A stretch of DNA of 64,000 nucleotides, taken from contig NZ_BOLX01000001.1 in the NCBI RefSeq assembly GCF_016861915.1, forward strand, positions 62,001 through 126,000, given 5' to 3'. The notes under the pieces were generated by a model. That model made no database searches and was not told the origin of the DNA. It saw nothing but the letters and a program-made list of their open reading frames with translations. This document shows positions 47,975 through 56,225 of this stretch, in pieces (position 1 is the stretch's first letter; every line of letters starts with the position of its first letter). A program made the position numbers and the translations under genes. The DNA is from Apilactobacillus nanyangensis (GTDB lineage Bacteria; Bacillota; Bacilli; Lactobacillales; Lactobacillaceae).

Positions 47975-48574
47975 TTAATTGTTTTTGATGAAATCACCTA
48001 TGTAAAAGGCAAGTTTGCGGTAAGTATATGCATTGGGATGGACGTGTTGATCTTGATACATGTCCTTATAGTTAAAATCAGTGATGAATTCAGAATGGTA
48101 TTCACGCCAGTCGATGAATGGCACTTGGAAGGCTAAATAGACTTCTGCTAATCCATCTAGTAGTTGGTTAAATGTATAGTTAGAGTATCGAACAACATTA
48201 GCTGCATTCTTATCGTCGTCGAAACGAGTCATTGGTAATACGGCGTAGATTTTTGCCTCGTGATGTTGACTGATGACTTTACGAACCAATGTTGTTAGTT
48301 TGGAAATGATTCTAACTAGGGGCACGTCTAAGTGACCATAATCATTGGTACCAATCATTAGGATGATGACGTCGTATTTATTATCTTTGATTTTTTCAAT
48401 TTCTTTTTCTAGTGTTTCATATATGGTAGCGCCGTTGATACCGTTGTTGCAGACGCGACAATTATAGTATTTGGCTAAGTATCGTGGATAGTTGTAACGT
48501 AGGTTGACGGTTCCATCGAAGCCTCTAGTAACGGAATCACCTAAGGCCGCGACTGTTTTGTTTGTAAGATCCAA
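47975..48574 (-). CDS. SGNH/GDSL hydrolase
   Basis: 199 aa. Block I G-D-S-V-T-R-G supplies the catalytic Ser, N-N-G-I-N-G-A the oxyanion Gly/Asn, G-T-N-D (block III) the Asn, and D-Q-H-V-H-P (block V, D-x-x-H) the Asp/His. So the catalytic set of this esterase/acetylhydrolase family is complete. There is no signal peptide, suggesting a cytosolic esterase of unknown substrate. I place the start at the TTG at 48574, 9 nt after CGGAG; the TTG at 48583 touches that site. Confidence 0.85.
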   Translation of the reverse strand: MDLTNKTVAALGDSVTRGFDGTVNLRYNYPRYLAKYYNCRVCNNGINGATIYETLEKEIEKIKDNKYDVIILMIGTNDYGHLDVPLVRIISKLTTLVRKVISQHHEAKIYAVLPMTRFDDDKNAANVVRYSNYTFNQLLDGLAEVYLAFQVPFIDWREYHSEFITDFNYKDMYQDQHVHPNAYTYRKLAFYIGDFIKNN

Positions 48575-48663
48575 TGTAATCAACTCCGATTAATATGTAT
48601 ATAATACCTATTATAATATCAAAAACTTAGTAAAAATTTAATTTTATATACTTATAATTTTTT

Positions 48664-48732
48664 TGGTATAATGAAGTTCCTTGGCAGGGGCACATAAGCC
48701 GAAAAAGACGCGGATATCCGCGTCTTTTTTTA
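48664..48732 (+). ncRNA. possible short transcript: extended -10 promoter followed closely by a perfect terminator
   Basis: TGGTATAAT (48664-48672) is an extended -10. About 30 nt further, a perfect 14-bp inverted repeat with a GATATC turn (48702-48715 with 48716-48729) runs into a T tract. No ORF lies between. The predicted RNA is about 55 nt with a small GGC/GCC hairpin before the terminator. It could be a small RNA, a leader remnant, or simply a terminator insulating the next promoter. Confidence 0.4.
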
Positions 48733-48760
48733 TTGACACAATTGCCATTTATGATATACT
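48733..48760 (+). promoter_or_regulatory. strong promoter of the phosphopentomutase-like gene
   Basis: TTGACA (48733-48738), 16-bp spacer and TATACT (48755-48760) with a TGA extension. It begins right at the end of the preceding terminator's T tract. Confidence 0.8.
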
Positions 48761-48794
48761 CATTTGATAATAAATAAAATTAGGAGGGCACACA

Positions 48795-49610
48795 ATGACA
48801 CACAAAAGAATGATTGTTTTGGATATTGCTTCACTTGGTTTAGGCGAAGCTCCCGATGCAAATCGCTTTGATTCTATTGGTGCCGACACATTAGGCCACA
48901 TCGCTGATAAAGGGCTAAGTGCTTCTAATTTAATTAACCTAGGTCTTGGCAATGTTCGCTGGGACAACGAGATTAAATCAATTCCACAAGTTGACGCTCC
49001 TCGTGGCTTCTTTGGAAAGATGGTTACCACTGTTGATAGCAACAGGGGTAGTGCCTCATTTCGTGAGATGTTTGACTACACTGCCGGTGTCCGCACAGCT
49101 TCTGTGATGGACTTGTTGGCAGAAAAACAACATAGTGTTTCAATTATTTCAAGCTTTGCTTATTATTGGGAAAAACAGGACGATATTTCAATGGTCCAAG
49201 TCCCCGATGATAGCAAGGCTTTTATTGAATTGTCAGCTAAAATGAGGACTCAAAAGAGCGGGTTAATTTACTGCCAATTACCAGAATTAAGACACTTCGC
49301 AAGAATGGACGATAGCGTCGGTTACGCTAAACAATTAAATGTGTTAGATGAAACAATCGGTAAGGTCTTAGAACGCCTAAGAGATAACGACTTACTTATT
49401 ATCACATCTTCATATGCAATTGATCCAACAATGGACAATCGAATCACTCGTGAATACTTACCACTAATCGTTTTCAATCCAAACAAGGATGAAGGAAAGT
49501 CATTAGGCATTAAGCGTTCATTGGGTGCGGTTGCTAATGCAATTGTTGCATTCTTTGATTTAGATGATGGGAAAATTACTAAACCAAACTTTATCAACGA
49601 AGTTAAATAG
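48795..49610 (+). CDS. degenerate phosphopentomutase-like protein (probable pseudoenzyme)
   Basis: 271 aa against about 390 for DeoB. The N-terminus is clearly DeoB-like (L-G-E-A-P-D-A, G-A-D-T-L-G-H-I-A, L-G-L-G-N), as is the C-terminus (R-E-Y-x-P-L-I-V-F). Yet the G-K-D-T-x-T-G-H-W-E nucleophile segment reads N-R-G-S-A-S-F-R, the cap domain is missing, and the metal site A-D-H-G-N-D-P is S-S-Y-A-I-D-P, with D-H-T-R-E-Y changed to R-I-T-R-E-Y. Bacillus DeoB uses those Asp and His residues to bind manganese, so interconversion of ribose 1- and 5-phosphate is unlikely. It lies just before nupC, so a role linked to nucleosides is plausible. GGAGGG precedes the ATG. Confidence 0.82.
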   Translation: MTHKRMIVLDIASLGLGEAPDANRFDSIGADTLGHIADKGLSASNLINLGLGNVRWDNEIKSIPQVDAPRGFFGKMVTTVDSNRGSASFREMFDYTAGVRTASVMDLLAEKQHSVSIISSFAYYWEKQDDISMVQVPDDSKAFIELSAKMRTQKSGLIYCQLPELRHFARMDDSVGYAKQLNVLDETIGKVLERLRDNDLLIITSSYAIDPTMDNRITREYLPLIVFNPNKDEGKSLGIKRSLGAVANAIVAFFDLDDGKITKPNFINEVK

Positions 49611-49631
49611 TTAATTAATATTGAAAGGGGT

Positions 49632-49641
49632 GTTGCGCAAC
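49632..49641. promoter_or_regulatory. 10-bp palindrome upstream of nupC
   Basis: GTTGCGCAAC is a perfect palindrome in the 87-nt gap before nupC; possible operator. No promoter is clear. Confidence 0.3.
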
Positions 49642-49697
49642 TAAAATAAGCTATTTGTCACTATATTTTTTGTCGCAGAGAAAGGATTAGAAATTTT

Positions 49698-50945
49698 ATG
49701 TATTTGTTAGTTAATATTTTAGGAATTATTGTTTTCCTAGGGATTGCATTTATTTTTTCAAAGAACAAGAAAGAAATTAAATGGCGTTCAGTAATTACTG
49801 TTTTAGTGTTAAACCTAGTAATCGCTTACTGTTTAACACAATTTGCATGGGGTCGTGCTGCTGTTGAAGCCGCTGCCAATGGTTTCTCAGCTTTAGTTGA
49901 AGTAGCCTACCAAGGTATCGCTTTTGCATTACCTAGTTGGGTTCACGTTAAGTCAATGGACTTTGTAACTTCAGCACTTCTACCAATTTTATTAATCGTT
50001 CCAGTGTTTGATATCTTAACTTACATTGGAATCCTACCTTGGATCATCAAGTGGGTAGGTAAAGGTTTGGCATACATAACTGGCCAACCTAAGTTTGAAT
50101 CATTCTTCGCTGTTGAAATGATGTTTTTAGGTAACACTGAAGCACTTGCTGTTTCAACTCTACAATTAAAACAAATCTCAGCTGTAAGAAATGTTGTCAT
50201 TGCCATGATGTCAATGTCATGTGTGACTGCCTCAATTCTTGGCGCATACACTCAAATGGTTCCAGGACAATACGTATTGACTGCCGTTCCATTGAACATC
50301 TTAAATGCTGTTATTGTAACTAGTATTTTAATGCCAACTTCAGTTAGCCCAGAAGAAGACACTATCGCTAAGTTAGGTAGTTCTTCACAAACTGCTGAAG
50401 TTGCCGTTGGTGAACATCCTGAAAACGCAGAAGAAGCTAAGAAAGAACCATTCTTCTCATTCTTGGGTGATTCAATCCTAGGTGCTGGTAAATTAATCTT
50501 AATCATTACTGCAAACGTTATCGCATTCGTTGCCTTAGCTGCTTTAATCGATAAGATCTTGGGTGCAATCAACCCTAGTTTATCCCTAGAACACATCTTA
50601 GGAATCATCATGTTCCCATTCGCTTGGTTAATGGGTTCAGACGTGCATACTGCTTTTGATTTTGCACAAAACATGGGTACTAAGCTGGTAACTAACGAAT
50701 TCGTTGTTATGGGTAAGGTATCATCACACATCGGTTCATACGCACCTCACTACCGTGCACAATTAACTGTCTTCCTAACTTCATTTGCTAACCTTTCTAC
50801 AGTGGGAATGATTATCGGTGCATTCAAGGGTATCGTTAACCGTGAAGTAAACAACGCTATTTCAAAGAGTGTAGGTTACATGATTCTATCAGGGATTTTA
50901 GTTTCTCTACTATCTGCAGGAATCGTTGGTCTATTTGTATGGTAA
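49698..50945 (+). CDS. nupC: nucleoside permease, NupC/CNT family
   Basis: 415 aa with about ten membrane segments. CNT hallmarks are F-F-A-V-E-M-M-F-L-G-N-T-E-A-L-A in the middle, where NupC proteins read G-Q-x-E, then I-I-M-F-P-F-A-W-L-M-G and F-V-V-M-G-K-V-S-S-H-I in the second half. It imports nucleosides by cation symport. AAAGGA lies 11 nt before the ATG. It sits between a phosphopentomutase-like gene and a purine permease, forming a salvage group. There is no terminator before the next gene apart from the hairpin inside that gene's first codons. Confidence 0.9.
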   Translation: MYLLVNILGIIVFLGIAFIFSKNKKEIKWRSVITVLVLNLVIAYCLTQFAWGRAAVEAAANGFSALVEVAYQGIAFALPSWVHVKSMDFVTSALLPILLIVPVFDILTYIGILPWIIKWVGKGLAYITGQPKFESFFAVEMMFLGNTEALAVSTLQLKQISAVRNVVIAMMSMSCVTASILGAYTQMVPGQYVLTAVPLNILNAVIVTSILMPTSVSPEEDTIAKLGSSSQTAEVAVGEHPENAEEAKKEPFFSFLGDSILGAGKLILIITANVIAFVALAALIDKILGAINPSLSLEHILGIIMFPFAWLMGSDVHTAFDFAQNMGTKLVTNEFVVMGKVSSHIGSYAPHYRAQLTVFLTSFANLSTVGMIIGAFKGIVNREVNNAISKSVGYMILSGILVSLLSAGIVGLFVW

Positions 50946-50986
50946 AATAGAAACATAATATATATATAGATTAAGGATTTTGTTTA

Positions 50987-52306
50987 ATGAATAATAAGTT
51001 GAACAAAACGTCAAAAAAAGAGACAGCCTTGCTGTCTCTTTTAGACGTTTTAAGGGATAAAGAAATTTTTAAGACAGAGGTCTTAGGTGGGATTACCGGA
51101 TTCTTCGCAATTTCGTATATCTTGGTGGTTAATCCAATGATATTGGCGGATGCGGGGATGGATGTTCACCAGACTGTCTTTGCGACAATTATTAGTTCTG
51201 TAATCGGATGTTTTATCATGGGATTTTATGCCAACTCCCCGGTAGTGATTACGCCGGGGATGGGCGTGAATGCGTTTTTTACCTATACGATGGTATTAAA
51301 CATGGGGTTGTCATATCAAGAAGCGTTAACTGTTTCGTTGGTATCGACGATTGCGTTTGCATTAATCGCATTTAGCCGCTTTACGGACATTTTACAGGGT
51401 GGTATTCCTGATTCATTGAAGTCAGCGATAACCGCCGGTATTGGCTTATTTTTAGTTGAAATTGGTCTACAAAAAGCTGGATTGATCCAACAAGGGAAGA
51501 ATTCCTTGCTAACGATTGGTTCATTTAAGAATCCATCGTTACTACTAGCTATTTTTGGTTTAATTCTAACGATTGTTTTATACATCAAAAACGTGAAGGG
51601 GAATTTCTTCATTGGGATTGTGATTACTACAATTGTTGGAATAGTATTCCATATCCATGACAGTGGGGTTAAAACCACTCACTTGATTAATATTTTGCAA
51701 TACCATAAGTCACTATTTGATTTCAGTTTTAAAAACGTCTGGACGACACCTTTTATCATGGCATCATTTTCAATGACGATGATTTTGGTGTTTGAATCGA
51801 TGGGATTAAACGCCGGAATTTTACCGGATATGAAGAAGTTCAAAAAGACATTTAGAAGTGTTTCCATTACCGGAATTATCTCCAGTATTTTAGGAACTAG
51901 TCCAACTGTGTCAGCTGCTGAAAGTGTGGCCGGTTTTCAACTAGGTGCTAGAACTGGAATCATGTCAATTACTGCTGGAATTATGTTTTTACTTTCAACA
52001 TTTTTCATCAGCTTCTTGGACTTAGTACCACAAGCAGCAATTGCACCGGTTATTATCATTACTGGAGCATTGATGTTATCCAACCTAAAGACCATCAACA
52101 TGGATGATTTTGCAGAATGGTTCCCAGCATTTCTAATCGTGGTATTGATTCCTTTGACCGGGAGTATCTCAATCGGGTTAGCATTCGGTTTTGTTGCTTA
52201 TCCAATCGTGAAAATCTTCAACGGCCAAATCAAATCAATTAGTACAATTAACTATATTTTAAGTGCGTTGTTTTTAGTTAACTTGATAATGACAGCGATG
52301 CTATAG
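50987..52306 (+). CDS. NCS2/AzgA-type purine permease (hypoxanthine/guanine/adenine)
   Basis: 439 aa, 12-14 membrane segments. Family motifs are E-V-L-G-G-I-T-G-F-F-A-I-S-Y-I-L-V-V-N-P, T-P-G-M-G-V-N-A-F-F-T-Y and G-T-S-P-T-V-S-A-A-E-S-V-A-G. It takes up purine bases by proton symport; the exact base cannot be told. AAGGAT precedes the ATG. The first about 20 residues are an extension compared with typical members, and their DNA forms a long hairpin (51005-51051). Confidence 0.88.
   Translation: MNNKLNKTSKKETALLSLLDVLRDKEIFKTEVLGGITGFFAISYILVVNPMILADAGMDVHQTVFATIISSVIGCFIMGFYANSPVVITPGMGVNAFFTYTMVLNMGLSYQEALTVSLVSTIAFALIAFSRFTDILQGGIPDSLKSAITAGIGLFLVEIGLQKAGLIQQGKNSLLTIGSFKNPSLLLAIFGLILTIVLYIKNVKGNFFIGIVITTIVGIVFHIHDSGVKTTHLINILQYHKSLFDFSFKNVWTTPFIMASFSMTMILVFESMGLNAGILPDMKKFKKTFRSVSITGIISSILGTSPTVSAAESVAGFQLGARTGIMSITAGIMFLLSTFFISFLDLVPQAAIAPVIIITGALMLSNLKTINMDDFAEWFPAFLIVVLIPLTGSISIGLAFGFVAYPIVKIFNGQIKSISTINYILSALFLVNLIMTAML
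51005..51051 (+). promoter_or_regulatory. terminator-like long hairpin inside the first codons of the purine permease gene
   Basis: Inner stem 51016-51027 with 51031-51042 (12 bp, CTT loop), outer stem 51005-51012 with 51044-51051 (8 bp), separated by a small bulge. The inner stem ends in TTTT. It may be the nupC terminator or an attenuator disrupted by translating ribosomes. Confidence 0.65.
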
Positions 52307-52333
52307 AAAAGGCGATCGAACGATCGTCTTTTT
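52307..52333 (+). terminator. intrinsic terminator of the purine permease gene
   Basis: A 12-bp stem (52307-52318 with 52321-52332, one G-U pair) with a T run, right after the TAG. Confidence 0.87.
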
Positions 52334-52380
52334 ATATGTATTTTTTTGATAATCTAGTGACGAATTAGACTAATTTTGGT

Positions 52381-52467
52381 TATAATGGAGAAGTATATGT
52401 TTCATGATTGTAAAAAAGATTAATATCAGTTAAAGTATAGATAGATGTGAAACAATCATGTTTCACA
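52381..52467 (+). promoter_or_regulatory. rsmG-parAB promoter and leader with parS-like half-sites
   Basis: TATAAT at 52381-52386 with GTGACG 18 bp upstream is a likely promoter. The leader has TGTTTCAT (52398-52405), GTGAAACA (52447-52454) and TGTTTCAC (52459-52466). The last two are the halves of parS (TGTTTCACGTGAAACA) in reversed order around ATCA. In RNA they form an 8-bp hairpin 3 nt before AGGAGG. Confidence 0.55.
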
Positions 52468-52481
52468 ATAGGAGGATTTGC

Positions 52482-53219
52482 ATGAATCCAGAAGAATTTA
52501 AGAGTCAATTAGCAAAACACAATATCGAATTGACTGGTCACCAAATGCAACAATTTGCCGATTATTATGAATTGTTAGTCGCTACTAACGAACATGTTAA
52601 TCTGACAACTATTGTTGACAGGGATGAGGTATATTTAAAACATTTCTTTGATTCAATTACTCCTGCATTCTTTGCAGAAGATTTGAGAACAGAAGAATTA
52701 ACATTATGTGATGTTGGAGCCGGTGCCGGTTTCCCATCCATTCCGTTAAAGATAGTTTTCCCTAATTTAAAGGTCACCATTATTGATTCATTGAACAAAC
52801 GAATCAACTTCTTGGATGAACTAGTTAACAAGTTAGGTTTAACCAATGTTGAATTACATCATGCCAGGGCAGAAGAATTTGGTGGTAAAAAATCTAAATA
52901 CCGTGAATCTTTTGATATTGCAACTGCACGTGCAGTTGCTCGAATGAGTGTGCTTGCAGAATTTTGTTTGCCATTAGTTAAGGTTGGCGGACGAATGATT
53001 GCACTAAAAGCATCTAAGGTTAAAGATGAACTATCTGATGGAAAAAGCGCGATTACTACTTTAGGTGGTAAGATGATTTCAGATGATGAGTTCAATCTTC
53101 CAGTCTCAAATGATCCACGTAACATGGTCGTGTTAGAAAAGGTAAAGAACACACCAAAACAATACCCACGAAAAGCGGGTACACCAAACAAGAAACCAAT
53201 TGGTTCAAGTAAAAAGTAG
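52482..53219 (+). CDS. rsmG: 16S rRNA (guanine527-N7)-methyltransferase RsmG (GidB)
   Basis: 245 aa. It methylates G527 of 16S rRNA with S-adenosylmethionine. The AdoMet motif is [16 protein letters not shown] near residue 72; V-N-L-T-T-I and the A-x-A-R-A-V-A-R-M segment are typical. The start is the ATG at 52482 behind AGGAGG; a longer frame from 52458 runs over that site. The basic C-terminal tail (K-K-P-I-G-S-S-K-K) is common in lactobacilli. parA follows 18 nt later. Confidence 0.95.
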   Translation: MNPEEFKSQLAKHNIELTGHQMQQFADYYELLVATNEHVNLTTIVDRDEVYLKHFFDSITPAFFAEDLRTEELTLCDVGAGAGFPSIPLKIVFPNLKVTIIDSLNKRINFLDELVNKLGLTNVELHHARAEEFGGKKSKYRESFDIATARAVARMSVLAEFCLPLVKVGGRMIALKASKVKDELSDGKSAITTLGGKMISDDEFNLPVSNDPRNMVVLEKVKNTPKQYPRKAGTPNKKPIGSSKK

Positions 53220-53237
53220 ACTAGAGGAGGGGTTATA

Positions 53238-54005
53238 ATGGGACATGTTATATCATTAGCTAATCAAAAGGGTGGAGTTGGTAAGACTACCACTTCCGTT
53301 AACCTAGGTGCAGACCTTGCAACAATGGGTAAAAAGGTATTACTAATCGATGCTGATGCCCAAGGAAATGCAACTTCAGGAGTAGGAATTCAAAAATCCG
53401 ACATCCAAAAAGATATTTACGATATCTTGGTTAATGAAGAACCAATCTCAGAAGCCATTATTCCTTCAAAGCACGAAGGATTAGACATTGTACCAGCAAC
53501 AATTCAACTATCAGGTGCGGACATTGAATTAACTCCTCAAATGGCGAGAGAAACACGTTTATTAAATGCCCTAAAATCAGTCTCAGATCAATACGATTAC
53601 GTATTAGTTGACTGCCCACCTTCATTAGGATTAATCACTGTAAATGCTTTTACTGCCAGTGATTCAATCTTAATTCCAGTGCAAACCGAATACTATGCAC
53701 TAGAAGGTTTAAGCCAACTATTAAACACTGTTCAATTAGTAAAGAAGCACTTTAATCCTGACTTAGATGTTGAAGGAGTTTTACTAACAATGTATGACTC
53801 ACGTACTAAGTTAGGTCAACAAGTTAATGATGAAGTTCGTAAGTACTTTGGTGACAAAGTTTACGATACTATCATCACTAGAAACGTACGTTTATCAGAA
53901 GCCCCAAGTTACGGATTACCAATCATCGATTATGATCCAAATTCAAAGGGTTCAGAATTATACATGCAATTTGCAAAGGAAGTGTTAGCTGCTCATGGTG
54001 AATAA
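53238..54005 (+). CDS. parA: chromosome partitioning ATPase ParA (Soj)
   Basis: 255 aa. The deviant Walker A motif K-G-G-V-G-K-T-T is at residues 11-18, Walker A' is D-A-D-A-Q-G-N, and D-C-P-P-S-L-G is Walker B. The dimeric ATPase binds DNA without sequence specificity and works with ParB at parS to segregate origins; in Bacillus it also modulates DnaA. GGAGGGG precedes the ATG. It overlaps parB by 11 nt. Confidence 0.95.
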   Translation: MGHVISLANQKGGVGKTTTSVNLGADLATMGKKVLLIDADAQGNATSGVGIQKSDIQKDIYDILVNEEPISEAIIPSKHEGLDIVPATIQLSGADIELTPQMARETRLLNALKSVSDQYDYVLVDCPPSLGLITVNAFTASDSILIPVQTEYYALEGLSQLLNTVQLVKKHFNPDLDVEGVLLTMYDSRTKLGQQVNDEVRKYFGDKVYDTIITRNVRLSEAPSYGLPIIDYDPNSKGSELYMQFAKEVLAAHGE

Positions 54006-54876
54006 CAAAGGACTAGGTCGAGGCATTCAAGCATTGTTTGCTGATAATGATATCGATGCCAACTCAGAAGACGTATTGGAATTAGAGCTAACCAAGTTAT
54101 CTCCAAATCCTTTCCAACCAAGAACGCATTTCGATACAAATGCACTTAAAGACTTAACCCGTTCGATTGAAAAATCTGGGGTATTTCAACCAATCATCGT
54201 AAGAAAGACTAGTGGCAGCAAAGATGCTTACGAAATTCTTGCTGGTGAAAGACGTTACCGTGCTTCACGCATGGCAGGTAAGGAAAAGATCCCGGCAATT
54301 GTTCGTGATGCTTCTGATGAACAAATGATGGAAATTGCTGTGATGGAAAACCTTCAAAGAGAGGATTTAAATCCAATCGAAGAAGCTGAAGCTTACAACA
54401 CTTTGATGACAAAGCTAGACATTACTCAAGCTGAAGTATCAAAACGTTTAGGTAAATCACGTCCATACATCGCTAACTACTTACGTTTATTAGGCTTGCC
54501 AACTGAAGTAAAGGACATGTTGACTAAGAACCAACTATCAATGGGTCAAGCAAGAACTTTACTATCAGTTAAGAAGAAAGATGAACTAATCAAACTAGCC
54601 AAGAAGGCATATGAACAAACAATGACTGTTCGCCAACTTGAAAAGGAAATTGAAAACCTAAGTTCATCACCAAAGAAGAAAAAGAAGCCTCGTCGTTCAA
54701 CCAAGAAGTCACCATTCTTGCGCGCTTCTGAAAATGAACTACAAGACAAATTCCAAACTTCTGTTTCAATCTCAAATAACCGTTCTAAGAAGGGGACAGG
54801 TAAGATTGAAATTAGCTACACATCAGATGATGATTTAAACCGCATTTTGCAAATTTTAGATATTAATTTAGACTAA
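53995..54876 (+). CDS. parB: chromosome partitioning CTPase ParB (Spo0J)
   Basis: 293 aa. The CTP-binding motif G-E-R-R-Y-R-A-S-R is near residue 83, M-E-N-L-Q-R-E-D-L-N-P-I-E-E-A follows, and the parS-reading helix-turn-helix is T-Q-A-E-V-S-K-R-L-G-K-S-R-P-Y-I-A-N-Y. A Lys-rich linker leads to the C-terminal dimer domain. It starts inside the end of parA (ATG 53995 or GTG 53998). Only this ParB-like gene lies here; no Noc paralogue is between rsmG and parA. Confidence 0.95.
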   Translation: MVNNKGLGRGIQALFADNDIDANSEDVLELELTKLSPNPFQPRTHFDTNALKDLTRSIEKSGVFQPIIVRKTSGSKDAYEILAGERRYRASRMAGKEKIPAIVRDASDEQMMEIAVMENLQREDLNPIEEAEAYNTLMTKLDITQAEVSKRLGKSRPYIANYLRLLGLPTEVKDMLTKNQLSMGQARTLLSVKKKDELIKLAKKAYEQTMTVRQLEKEIENLSSSPKKKKKPRRSTKKSPFLRASENELQDKFQTSVSISNNRSKKGTGKIEISYTSDDDLNRILQILDINLD

Positions 54877-54890
54877 AAGGAGTGCTCAAT

Positions 54891-55079
54891 ATGTATTCAT
54901 TAAATGATGTTGTCATGATGAAGAAAGCCCACCCATGTGGAGAGAATAGTTGGAAGATTATTCGAATGGGTGCAGACATTAAGATTGAATGTCAAAAATG
55001 CGGCCATGTGGTTATGCTTCCACGTCGTGAATTTGAAAAGAAAATGAAAAAAGTAATTCAAAGTACACAAGAAGATTAA
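54891..55079 (+). CDS. DUF951 small zinc-ribbon-like protein
   Basis: 62 aa from the ATG behind AAAGGAG. DUF951 pattern: V-x-M-K-K-A-H-P-C-G, W-x-I-I-R-M-G-A-D-I-K-I-E-C-x-x-C-G, three cysteines that may bind zinc. The family sits between parB and ychF in most Firmicutes (yyzM in Bacillus). Function unknown. Confidence 0.9.
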   Translation: MYSLNDVVMMKKAHPCGENSWKIIRMGADIKIECQKCGHVVMLPRREFEKKMKKVIQSTQED

Positions 55080-55106
55080 ATCCAAAGAAAAGAGTGAATT
55101 ATTAAT

Positions 55107-56207
55107 ATGTCATTAACAGCAGGAATTGTTGGTTTACCAAACGTTGGTAAATCTACACTATTTAATGCGATTACTAAAGCTGGTGCGGAAATGGCTAACT
55201 ACCCATTTGCCACAATCGACCCAAACGTAGGGATGGTGGAAGTACCAGATGACAGACTTGATCGAATTCAAGAACTAATTCCAGCTAAGAAGATTGTTCC
55301 TACTACCTTTGAATTTACCGATATTGCCGGTATCGTTAAGGGTGCTAGTAAGGGTGAAGGTCTTGGTAACAAGTTCCTAGAAAACATCAGACAAGTGGAC
55401 GCGATTGTTCACGTTGTTCGTTCTTTTGATGATGACAACATTACCCACGTTACTGGTAAGGTTGATCCAATTGCTGATATTGAAACAATCAATTTAGAAT
55501 TAGGTATCTCTGATTTAGATGCTGTAACTAAGCGCTTAGGTCGTGTGCAAAAGGCTGCTAAGGGTAAGGACGAAGATGCTCTTGCTGAATTAGCTGTCCT
55601 AGAAAAGATTAAGCCAGTTCTAGAAGCCGGAAAACCAGTTCGTTCAATCGACTTTGATGAAGATGAACAAAAGATTGTTAAGGGATTATTCCTATTAACT
55701 TCAAAACCAGTGCTATACGTTGCTAACATTTCTGAAGATGACATGGCTGATCCAGAAGGATCAAAGTACTTCCAATTAGTTAAGGAATACGCAGCTAAAG
55801 AAAATGCACAAGCAATCGGTATTGCTGCTGAAACTGAAGAAGAAATTGCTGAATTAGATGACGAAGACAAAGCTACTTTCCTAGAAGCTGAAGGTGTTAC
55901 TGAACCGGGTCTAAACAAGCTAATTCGTGCTTCATACAATCTATTAGGTCTAGAAACATTCTTCACTGCTGGTGGTAAGGAAACTAAGGCTTGGACTTAC
56001 CTAAAGGGTACCAAGGCTCCTCAAGCTGCCGGAATTATTCACTCAGACTTCGAACGTGGTTTCATCAGAGCCGAAGTAATGGCATTTGACGACCTAGACA
56101 AGCTAGGTAGCGAACAAGCCGTTAAGGAAGCTGGTAAGCTACGTGTAGAAGGTAAAGATTATGTTATGCAAGATGGTGACATTGTAAACTTCAGATTCAA
56201 CGTTTAA
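55107..56207 (+). CDS. ychF: redox-regulated P-loop ATPase YchF (OLA1 family)
   Basis: 366 aa. G1 motif [12 protein letters not shown] near residue 8, G3 D-I-A-G-I-V, and N-I-S-E in place of the GTPase N-K-x-D, which explains ATP preference. A coiled-coil insert and a C-terminal TGS domain (F-R-F-N-V end) follow. It binds ribosomes and is linked to stress responses. The start is supported by AAAGAGTG upstream and by length equal to family members. Confidence 0.95.
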   Translation: MSLTAGIVGLPNVGKSTLFNAITKAGAEMANYPFATIDPNVGMVEVPDDRLDRIQELIPAKKIVPTTFEFTDIAGIVKGASKGEGLGNKFLENIRQVDAIVHVVRSFDDDNITHVTGKVDPIADIETINLELGISDLDAVTKRLGRVQKAAKGKDEDALAELAVLEKIKPVLEAGKPVRSIDFDEDEQKIVKGLFLLTSKPVLYVANISEDDMADPEGSKYFQLVKEYAAKENAQAIGIAAETEEEIAELDDEDKATFLEAEGVTEPGLNKLIRASYNLLGLETFFTAGGKETKAWTYLKGTKAPQAAGIIHSDFERGFIRAEVMAFDDLDKLGSEQAVKEAGKLRVEGKDYVMQDGDIVNFRFNV

Positions 56208-56225
56208 TCGGAAAGGACGACATCA

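Noticed and set aside
49611-49697. Riboswitch (preQ1 or purine) before nupC
   Set aside because: The 87-nt gap has a palindrome but no conserved aptamer core that I can recognise and no terminator/antiterminator pair.
52446-52467. Complete parS site
   Set aside because: The half-sites are in reversed order and separated by four bases, so this is not a canonical 16-bp parS; no perfect parS was seen in the window.
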